Of a DNA stretch of 64,000 bases, positions 58,466 to 64,000 are shown piece by piece. Position 1 is the stretch's first letter. Each line of letters begins with the position of its first letter. The position numbers were made by a program, and so were the translations under genes. The DNA lies in the NCBI RefSeq assembly GCF_027594825.1, contig NZ_CP088930.1, positions 4,773,019-4,837,018 of the forward strand. Reading direction: 5' to 3'. The notes below the pieces were generated by a model. It ran no database searches and was not told the origin of the DNA. It worked only from the letters and a program-made list of their open reading frames with translations. The stretch comes from Serratia liquefaciens. GTDB taxonomy: Bacteria > Pseudomonadota > Gammaproteobacteria > Enterobacterales > Enterobacteriaceae.

Positions 58466-58681
58466 ATGAGCTGGTATCAAATAGCGTTATGGACCATGAT
58501 CTTTCTGAAGTCCGGTGCCTTTCTGGTGTTCGTTTGGTGGTGGATGTTCAAACGCGCAACCAAACCTTATGTCCGCCCGCAGGATGTTGTGATTGACGAA
58601 ACGCCGGATGATGAAAATCTGACCATGGAAGAAGTGATGAAGAAACACGGCATTACCCGTGTGGAAAATCAAACGCAATAA
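58466..58681 (+). CDS. Small single-pass membrane protein of unknown function
   Basis: A 71-residue protein beginning MSWYQIALWTMIFLKSGAFL. One hydrophobic, Trp-rich segment spans residues 3-27 and is followed by KRATKP and an acidic soluble tail (DETPDDENLTMEEVMKKHG), so the C-terminus is probably cytoplasmic. GGAG lies five bases before the chosen ATG; an in-frame ATG at 58454 would add four residues but lacks a site. A good promoter lies 42 bp upstream. I do not recognise the family. A coding nature is supported by the promoter, ribosome-binding site and a protein-like composition. Confidence 0.75.
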   Translation: MSWYQIALWTMIFLKSGAFLVFVWWWMFKRATKPYVRPQDVVIDETPDDENLTMEEVMKKHGITRVENQTQ

Positions 58682-58732
58682 CCCCGTTCTTTTCAGAATC
58701 GATCTGCGAACTATCCCTGTGGGAATGCGGCA

Positions 58733-58772
58733 ATGTCTGCAAGCCGGGGATAGCTCCCCAGCCTGCAGACAT
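58733..58772. repeat. 40-base two-tier hairpin
   Basis: ATGTCTGCA (58733-58741) pairs with TGCAGACAT (58764-58772). Inside, after a symmetrical agcc/agcc bulge, GGGGA pairs with TCCCC around a four-base loop. It lies 4 bp from the stop of the cytochrome gene, between convergent genes. There is no T run, so it may be a rho-dependent 3' end, an RNA stabiliser or a repeat-family element. Confidence 0.65.
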
Positions 58773-58776
58773 CAAT

Positions 58777-60186
58777 TCAGCGCCGTTTTCTCCCCAACAG
58801 CCATGCCATCAAGATCAACGCCACCACCGCAATGCCGATTGCCGGGGCCATATAAGGCTGCAGCATCGCCAGCAGCGGCACCGGGCCACCCAGGCGCAAT
58901 ACGGTCACGTCCGCAGCGCTAACCTTAACCGCGGGATTGCCGTACTGCTGCAGCACGTAATTGCTGATAGCGGCGATCTGCTGGTCGTTCAACGGATTGA
59001 CGTACGACAGCGGGCCAAAGTTCGGCATCAGCACGTGCTGATCGCCCACCTTTCGCTCTACGCCGAACAGTATGGCCGAAATCAGGTTGGCCGGGTTGCT
59101 TGAACCGGTGGCGGTATTATTGAACAGCGAAGGGTAAGCCTGGTTTTTACTGCCGCTGCCGTCCGGCTGGTGGCAACTGGCGCAGTTGCCGCTGAACAAG
59201 GCCGCGCCGTCGGTAACGGTGTTGTTGGCATTGGCAGGCTGCAACCCGCGCAGCTGAGGCTCAACGTTCAATGGTTTACCGTAGCTGTCGGCCGCCTGGC
59301 TATCCTTGGCGTCTCTGATCGGCGTGGTGCTTTTCAGGTAAACGGCAATAGCCGCCAGATCGTCATCGGAAAAATATTGCAGGCTGTTTTCGATGGCTTC
59401 CGCCATGCCGCCCGCCGCCTGATTTTTGCCGACCACCCGGCCGGTTTTCAAATACTGCGCCAGTTGCTGTTCGCTCCAGCCGCCGATACCGCTGATCGGG
59501 TCTGAAGTGATATTGGGAGCGTACCAGCTGCCAACCATCCCGCCAGCCAGCGACTGGCTGCCGTCCTCAGCCATCAGCAGGTTGCGCGGGGTGTGGCAAG
59601 TGTCGCAGTGCCCAGGCCCGTTAACCAGATAAGCCCCCCGGTTCCATTGCTCGCTTTTGGTCGCATCAGGTGCAAAACGGCCGTCTTTGAGGAACAGCAG
59701 ATTCCAGGCGGCCATGCTAAAGCGCAGGTTGAACGGGAAGGGCAGATCGGTCAGCGTATTTTTCTGATCGACCGGCTTCACGCCGTGCATAAAGTAGGCA
59801 TACAGCGCCTTGATGTCCGCATCGCTCAATCGGGTATATGAGGTATAGGGCATAGCGGGGTAGAGGTGGGTGCCATCGGCACGGATCCCGTCCCTGACGG
59901 CACGAGCAAACTGCTCTTCGCTATAACTGCCAATGCCGTCAGCGTTTGATGGGGTGATGTTGGTTGCGTAAATCACCCCCATGGGGGAACTGATGCCATA
60001 GCCGCCGGCAAACGGGGTGCCGCCTCCGGGTTTGGTATGGCAGGCCTGGCAGTCTGAGGCGATAGCAACCTGCTCGCCTTTTTTAATCAACACCGCACCG
60101 TTTAATTCTTCGTTATCCGCCGCTTGCACGGCGCTGCCGCCGAGCAACAGCAGGGACAATAGCGTCAGTTTCGCCTGCTTTTTCAT
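58777..60186 (-). CDS. Triheme cytochrome c subunit of a gluconate 2-dehydrogenase-type complex
   Basis: A 469-residue exported cytochrome with a signal peptide (LTLLSLLLLGGSAVQA) and three heme c sites: CQACH at 46-50, CDTCH at 194-198 and CASCH at 335-339. A C-terminal membrane anchor spans about 445-463 (PAIGIAVVALILMAWLLG) and is followed by RKRR. This is the layout of the cytochrome subunits of gluconate, sorbitol and alcohol dehydrogenases of the periplasmic face, which pass electrons to ubiquinone. The start overlaps the end of the flavoprotein gene by 4 bp. Confidence 0.9.
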   Translation of the reverse strand: MKKQAKLTLLSLLLLGGSAVQAADNEELNGAVLIKKGEQVAIASDCQACHTKPGGGTPFAGGYGISSPMGVIYATNITPSNADGIGSYSEEQFARAVRDGIRADGTHLYPAMPYTSYTRLSDADIKALYAYFMHGVKPVDQKNTLTDLPFPFNLRFSMAAWNLLFLKDGRFAPDATKSEQWNRGAYLVNGPGHCDTCHTPRNLLMAEDGSQSLAGGMVGSWYAPNITSDPISGIGGWSEQQLAQYLKTGRVVGKNQAAGGMAEAIENSLQYFSDDDLAAIAVYLKSTTPIRDAKDSQAADSYGKPLNVEPQLRGLQPANANNTVTDGAALFSGNCASCHQPDGSGSKNQAYPSLFNNTATGSSNPANLISAILFGVERKVGDQHVLMPNFGPLSYVNPLNDQQIAAISNYVLQQYGNPAVKVSAADVTVLRLGGPVPLLAMLQPYMAPAIGIAVVALILMAWLLGRKRR

Positions 60187-61838
60187 GGTTTCACCGCCAG
60201 TGCCCGCGCAATGTCATCGGCGGCCTTGATCCCCAGTGCCGCCATGGTCAAGGTGCTGTTCACCACGCTGGCGGAAGGAATTGCGCCGCCGCCCGGCAAC
60301 CAAAGGTTGGCATGGTCATGGGTGCGGCAGTTGCCATCGACCACCGAGTCTGCGGGGTTATCGCCCATGATAGTGCCGCCCATGATGTGGTTATTGGCAT
60401 TCAGACTGGTGGTGATGTTGAACTCTTCGGCGTCGAACAGCTGGCCGATATGTTCCAATTGCTTATGTGCGGCCTCTGCGCCTTTGCGTACGTAATCGCC
60501 GACATCGTAATGGATGTCCGGGCAGGGCAAGCCGTGGGCATCCTTGCGGGTTTCACTCAGCGTCAGGCGGTTATTTGGGTCTGGTAACGGTTCCAGACTG
60601 ATGGACAAATCGACGCCGTAGGCGGCGCGGCGGCGTATTTCGGCATCCAATTCTTTACCGACCAAGCCTTGTTCCAGCGCCTTTTGGGTGGCAGGCACGA
60701 CCCGGTTGATGTTATTGAGGATCATCTTGTTGGCCGAGTAGTCTTTGCGGAACTCACCGTCACGCGGGCCGACCAGACAGCTGCTCTGCGCCGGGCCACG
60801 TCCCAGCCACAGCGGCTCTTTTGCCAGGAAAGTACAGTGAAAACCGGAGTGGTCCATCATGTTGCGGCCAACCTGGTCGGAAGCGTTGGCGATGCCGTTC
60901 GGGTTGCGCTCATTAGCCGCCATCAGCAGCAGGCGCGGCGTTTCTATGCCGTTACAGGCCAGTGCGAAAGCCTTGGCCGTCGCCTGGTGAGACTGCTTCT
61001 TGCTGTCGAGCCAATGCACCGCAGTGACCCGATTCTGCTCATCGGTATCAATCTTGTAGACCACCGCTTCCGCCAGTACCACCGCACCTTTCATTTCAGC
61101 GCGTTCAACATGATGAATGCCGTTGTACATGGCGCCGATGGGGCAAATCGGCTGGCAGTTGTTGTTGCCGCAGCAGGTTGGACGGCCCTTCCACGGATGA
61201 ATACTGCGCCCCTGTGGGATCGGGACTGAACGGTAGCCGTGCGGGTTAACCACTTCGGCAAAACGAATATCGCCATGCGCCCAGGGCACCATATCCATCG
61301 GGTAGGGTTTGCTGCGTTCAACCGGCGACTGCTGCTGCGGATCGTTGGGGCCCGCCACGCCAATTTCCTCTTCGGCCCGGCAATAGTAAGGCTCGAGTTC
61401 ATCATAGGATATCGGCCAGTCGCGGCCAACGCCGTACAGGGTTTTCATTTGGAAATCGCTGGGCAGGTGGCGCCAGCAAGACGCAGCCCAGTGCCAGGTG
61501 GTGCCGCCGACGGTACGCAGATACCCTTGTTTGAAGCTCCCTGCGCTCGGGCCGCTCAGGGCGACATAGTTGTTTTCAGGAAAATAGAGGGGAGCGGTGG
61601 CGAACTCGGATTGCGGGTACAACCCTTGGTAATCGGAGCCGGCGCGATTATCAAAAGGCATATTGCGCCAGTTTTCTACGGCCTGGGCGCGTTCAATACG
61701 CAGACCTGCTTCCAGCACCAGCACAGAATAACCCTGGCTGACTAATTGATCGGCCATCATGCCGCCAACAATGCCGGAGCCCACGATCACGATATCGGCC
61801 GAGGCGTTGCCATCGGCAGTAAATTCAGGTTTTTTCAT
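60183..61838 (-). CDS. GMC-family FAD dehydrogenase subunit with Cys cluster
   Basis: A 551-residue flavoprotein of the gluconate 2-dehydrogenase/FAD-glucose dehydrogenase group. The FAD dinucleotide motif GSGIVGG is at 20-26. A Cys cluster, TCCGNNNCQPICPIGAMYNG (Cys 222, 223, 228, 232), corresponds to the segment that holds a 3Fe-4S cluster in bacterial FAD glucose dehydrogenase. The C-terminal GMC region has the catalytic His in NNHIMGGTIMG and Asn in VVNSTLTMAALG. No signal peptide is seen, so it is probably exported bound to the Tat-targeted small subunit. The sugar oxidised cannot be fixed from sequence; D-gluconate to 2-ketogluconate is the best guess. Confidence 0.88.
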   Translation of the reverse strand: MKKPEFTADGNASADIVIVGSGIVGGMMADQLVSQGYSVLVLEAGLRIERAQAVENWRNMPFDNRAGSDYQGLYPQSEFATAPLYFPENNYVALSGPSAGSFKQGYLRTVGGTTWHWAASCWRHLPSDFQMKTLYGVGRDWPISYDELEPYYCRAEEEIGVAGPNDPQQQSPVERSKPYPMDMVPWAHGDIRFAEVVNPHGYRSVPIPQGRSIHPWKGRPTCCGNNNCQPICPIGAMYNGIHHVERAEMKGAVVLAEAVVYKIDTDEQNRVTAVHWLDSKKQSHQATAKAFALACNGIETPRLLLMAANERNPNGIANASDQVGRNMMDHSGFHCTFLAKEPLWLGRGPAQSSCLVGPRDGEFRKDYSANKMILNNINRVVPATQKALEQGLVGKELDAEIRRRAAYGVDLSISLEPLPDPNNRLTLSETRKDAHGLPCPDIHYDVGDYVRKGAEAAHKQLEHIGQLFDAEEFNITTSLNANNHIMGGTIMGDNPADSVVDGNCRTHDHANLWLPGGGAIPSASVVNSTLTMAALGIKAADDIARALAVKP

Positions 61839-61853
61839 CAGAAGACTCTCAGA

Positions 61854-62414
61854 TCACAGGGAAGCGTTGACCGCTGGAGGGGGCGCGGTCCACCACAACG
61901 GGCCATTGCCGCAGTAGGTGGGAACGATCAGCGCGTCGCTGGCGGGGCGATACATCAACGCGTCTTTATAGGCAATCAGTTCAGCCGTTTGGCCGTGGCC
62001 GACGGTGCCGGTATACCATGCGGTGATAATGGCGGTCACCAGGGGCTGCAAGCCGGCCTGAATGGCCAGTTGTTGCAGCTGTTTTGCGCTTTGGCCCGAC
62101 TGCAATAGCCCACCAAGCTGCTCAACCTGCGTGGTGAACTGGTCATTCTGATTATGTAAGGCCGTAAAAATACGCGCTGACATTCCCTGATCGATATCCT
62201 CATGTTCGCTCAATGTCTGGGATATCTTGAAGAAACGGGCAAACTGCAGCGGGTTGGTCGCCGCGGTATGTTGTTCTGCCAGGCTGAGGAAAGGGTAACT
62301 GAGCAATGACGTCGCCAGCAGGGTTGAGGCCAGCCCCAGCAGCACTTCTCGTCGACTGAAACCGGTTCCATTTTTGATCGGTAACTCACCATCGTCTGAT
62401 AACAAATTTTCCAT
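61854..62414 (-). CDS. Small Tat-targeted subunit of the dehydrogenase complex
   Basis: A 186-residue protein with a twin-arginine signal: SRREVLLGLAS at residues 20-30, followed by a hydrophobic stretch to about residue 50. It matches the gluconate 2-dehydrogenase subunit 3 / sorbitol dehydrogenase small-subunit family, which escorts the FAD subunit through the Tat pathway. It is first of three genes (small, flavoprotein, cytochrome), 15 bp before the flavoprotein gene, so co-expression is likely. The 409-bp upstream region is described separately. Confidence 0.87.
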   Translation of the reverse strand: MENLLSDDGELPIKNGTGFSRREVLLGLASTLLATSLLSYPFLSLAEQHTAATNPLQFARFFKISQTLSEHEDIDQGMSARIFTALHNQNDQFTTQVEQLGGLLQSGQSAKQLQQLAIQAGLQPLVTAIITAWYTGTVGHGQTAELIAYKDALMYRPASDALIVPTYCGNGPLWWTAPPPAVNASL

Positions 62415-62611
62415 GTGTTTTTCTCACAAAACAGGTGTTATTGCCCAAGCAGGCAAAAGAGAAGGGGTAAAGAGAGATAAAAAATAATCAACAATGGGAT
62501 AAATCCATTGCTTACAGTTCTGCATCTAATAATTTGGCGGGATATTAACTTGCCGATAACTTTTCGGCAATAAACTTGCTCAGACGCGTGAATAAAAAAG
62601 CACAGAAAGAA

Positions 62612-62650
62612 TAAAAAAAGCCGACGCTGTGGCCGCTTAGCGGCGGCGTG
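62612..62650 (-). terminator. Orphan terminator-like hairpin upstream of the dehydrogenase operon
   Basis: On the minus strand GCCGcCGCT...AGCGtCGGC (one mismatch) runs into TTTTTTT, and an alternative inner stem GCCGC-taa-GCGGC also fits. It lies about 170 nt past the nucA terminator and 200 bp before the operon start, so no known gene ends here. A short RNA or an attenuated leader are possible sources. Confidence 0.5.
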
Positions 62651-62689
62651 AACGGTATCGTTGCGGGTATTTGAAGATAATTAATGAGG

Positions 62690-62707
62690 GTAAATAACAT
62701 TATTTAC
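62690..62707. promoter_or_regulatory. A/T-rich palindrome in the nucA-dehydrogenase gap
   Basis: GTAAATAA-ca-TTATTTAC is a perfect 8-bp dyad. It may be a regulator site for the orphan transcript or the dehydrogenase operon. The remainder of the 62415-62823 gap is A/T-rich and shows no coding frame. Confidence 0.4.
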
Positions 62708-62787
62708 GCTATCAGGGCGGGTATAACAGGGCGTATTAATAAGTAATGTTTATATTTAAATTGCAGATGCTGTCATTATTTTGACCA

Positions 62788-62812
62788 ATAAAAACCCGCC
62801 GTAGCGGGTTCC
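62788..62812 (-). terminator. Rho-independent terminator of nucA
   Basis: AACCCGC-tacg-GCGGGTT on the minus strand is followed by TTTATTGG. It begins 14 bp past the nucA stop. Confidence 0.85.
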
Positions 62813-62823
62813 TGGTCATTATT

Positions 62824-63621
62824 TTAGCTCTTGCAACCCATCAGCTCTGGCAGCACGCCCGGCTTGGCTTTCAACGAAGCCTGTACGTCGTCGGGCAGAC
62901 CAGCCCAGATAATCAGCCCGGTGCGTTTCTCGATTTCATTCACCGTGACACGATACTGGCAGAAATCGGCATTTTTCGGGGTGTTTTGGTCAAACAGAAA
63001 CGCCGCATAGTGGTTCACTTCCGGGCTGTTATTGATAAAGATGACCTTCCAGTAAGCGCTGGGAATGGTGTGGGCTTTTTGAGTGCCCGGCAATTTTCCC
63101 ATATTGCGTTCGTACAGCGGGCCGGTCACGGTATACACCGAACTGATGTCCGCCCGGTCAATCAGCTTGCGTTCCTGATCTTCCAGCCGTGCCCAAGAGC
63201 CCTGGTTAAGATCGGCCATCTGCGGGGTGATATTGGAAAGGTAGTTCAGCGACTCCCAGTCCGAGACGCCTGCCAGTGAGGCCAGCGGCGCCTGGTGCCC
63301 GCGGTCAACCTTCAGTGCCGCGTTGGCACCGGTGTAATCTGCCGGTACCAATGTATCTGCCGGGTTCAGTGCCGGATCGGTCTTCCAGTTGCGCGTTTTC
63401 CCGCTGGCCGGCGTGTCTTTGGTGATGTGATAGGCCACCCAGTTGGCGAACTTGGTGGTGCTGTTGTTGTTCAGCGTGTAAGCATGGCGAACGATGGACA
63501 CGTTACTGCTGCCGCCGGTGGGACAACCGACCGCGCAGTTGTCGATAGATTCCAATGCTTCGGCGGAGGCCTGGGCGGTAAACAGCAGGGCTGCCAGGGC
63601 TAACATCTTGTTAAATCGCAT
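62824..63621 (-). CDS. nucA: Secreted non-specific DNA/RNA endonuclease NucA
   Basis: A 265-residue precursor nearly identical to the Serratia marcescens nuclease. After the signal peptide (MRFNKMLALAALLFTAQASA) the mature protein carries the catalytic motif DRGHQAPLAS with the general-base His. The metal-binding Asn is in NYLSNITPQMADLNQG and the Glu in WARLEDQERKLID. The four disulfide Cys residues of the mature enzyme are present. The start at 63621 has GAGG eight bases upstream; an ATG at 63627 is too close to it. A perfect LexA box lies upstream, fitting the reported SOS control of the S. marcescens enzyme. It is exported by a general route and then released outside the cell. Confidence 0.97.
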   Translation of the reverse strand: MRFNKMLALAALLFTAQASAEALESIDNCAVGCPTGGSSNVSIVRHAYTLNNNSTTKFANWVAYHITKDTPASGKTRNWKTDPALNPADTLVPADYTGANAALKVDRGHQAPLASLAGVSDWESLNYLSNITPQMADLNQGSWARLEDQERKLIDRADISSVYTVTGPLYERNMGKLPGTQKAHTIPSAYWKVIFINNSPEVNHYAAFLFDQNTPKNADFCQYRVTVNEIEKRTGLIIWAGLPDDVQASLKAKPGVLPELMGCKS

Positions 63622-63648
63622 ATTCATATCCTCAATAAGTTTTAATGA

Positions 63649-63685
63649 TACTGTATGTATTTACAGTATTTGTAACTTATCGCAA
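63649..63685 (-). promoter_or_regulatory. nucA promoter with LexA box
   Basis: CTGT-ATGTATTT-ACAG (63651-63666) matches the SOS consensus exactly. On the minus strand TTGCGA (63680-63685) and TAAATA (63658-63663), 16 bp apart, make a plausible promoter whose -10 the box covers. Confidence 0.88.
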
Positions 63686-63786
63686 TGAAACGAATACAAC
63701 AATGCAACACATTCACGTTACGAATGTGTCAGCGTGGGCACAGCAAAGCGGGTTTAAAAAGCCGGTAACGGGTGGGCAGCAAAGCC

Positions 63787-64000
63787 TTAAAAACGCCAAA
63801 AGGCACGCGAGCACAATATCAGCATGGGGTAGATCTCAAGGCGGCCTAGCAACATCGCCGCGCACATCAGCCATTTTGCCGCATCGCTGAGCGTGCCAAA
63901 CCCCGCCGCGGTTTCGCCGAAGCCTAACCCCATGTTATTGATGCAGGCGGCAACGGTGGCGAAAGAGGTCACCAGATCATAGCCCATCAGATTCAGCAGC
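63787..64000 (-). CDS. TrkH/TrkG potassium uptake protein, 3' end (cut by window edge)
   Basis: The last 70 codons of a leftward gene enter from the right edge. The sequence LMGYDLVTSFATVAACINNMGLG, continuing with AKWLMCAAMLLGRLEIYPMLIL and ending SRAFWRF, matches the C-terminal membrane pore segment of TrkH/TrkG potassium translocators. The final pore-loop Gly region (NNMGLGFGET) is retained. TrkH versus TrkG cannot be decided from this fragment. It is followed leftward, after about 165 bp, by nucA. Confidence 0.88.
   Translation of the reverse strand, partial: LLNLMGYDLVTSFATVAACINNMGLGFGETAAGFGTLSDAAKWLMCAAMLLGRLEIYPMLILCSRAFWRF

Noticed and set aside
63645..63890. An 81-codon plus-strand frame between nucA and the trkH-like gene
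   Set aside because: It starts inside the nucA LexA box and ends in the antisense of the potassium-transporter gene; no start signal.
1..64000. CRISPR arrays, insertion sequences, prophage, toxin-antitoxin or defence genes
   Set aside because: No regularly spaced repeats, transposase, integrase, restriction or toxin-antitoxin motifs were seen; the only extra genes relative to E. coli are described as features.

Overview
The window is a stretch of enterobacterial chromosome, most likely from a Serratia species outside S. marcescens proper (for example the S. liquefaciens/proteamaculans/plymuthica group). Three observations support this: the gene order from mukFEB to the serT tRNA is close to that of Escherichia coli; a secreted DNA/RNA endonuclease nearly identical to Serratia NucA lies at the right end; and base composition looks moderate (mid-50s % GC by eye, not computed). 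No insertion sequence, prophage, integron or CRISPR array was seen.

Left part (1-12.6 kb): the 5' part of elyC (leftward), the cmoM-mukF-mukE-mukB operon (tRNA modification plus the MukBEF condensin), two periplasmic peptidoglycan enzymes (ldtD, mepK), the hydrolase ycbL, and aspC. Next come the ompF porin, asnS and pncB, all leftward, with ompF carrying a recognisable OmpR-binding upstream region. A membrane diguanylate cyclase lies between pncB and pepN. The pncB-cyclase gap holds a promoter with a NadR-like box in its spacer, and the cyclase-pepN gap holds a hairpin-rich stretch ending in ten T residues.

Middle (22-44 kb): the ssuEADCB sulfonate operon, pyrD with a PurR-like operator and a CTP-switch-like leader, zapC, ycbX, rlmKL, uup, pqiABC, rmf (56 codons), fabA, lonH, matP and ompA. 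A two-gene HxlR-regulator/ketoacyl-ACP synthase operon interrupts the usual rmf-fabA junction and carries its own palindrome.

Right part (44-64 kb): sulA with a perfect LexA box, sxy, yccS, yccF, helD, mgsA, yccT, yccU, hspQ, rlmI, acyP, tusE, yccA and tRNA-Ser(UGA). Beyond serT the E. coli-like order ends. The segment that follows holds a BetT-type choline/betaine transporter, a small membrane protein, a three-subunit periplasm-facing dehydrogenase of the gluconate 2-dehydrogenase type (Tat small subunit, FAD/Fe-S GMC subunit, triheme cytochrome c), nucA under a second perfect LexA box, and the 3' end of a TrkH/TrkG potassium transporter gene.

Most genes are conserved housekeeping functions: chromosome organisation (MukBEF, MatP, ZapC, SulA), envelope maintenance (LdtD, MepK, PqiABC, OmpF, OmpA), fatty-acid synthesis (FabA, extra KAS), RNA modification (CmoM, RlmKL, RlmI, TusE) and stress or stationary-phase control (Rmf, HspQ, Uup). 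No clearly new multi-gene system was found. The best leads are the structured region before pepN, the HxlR-KAS pair, the cyclase, and several regulatory sites read directly from the sequence.
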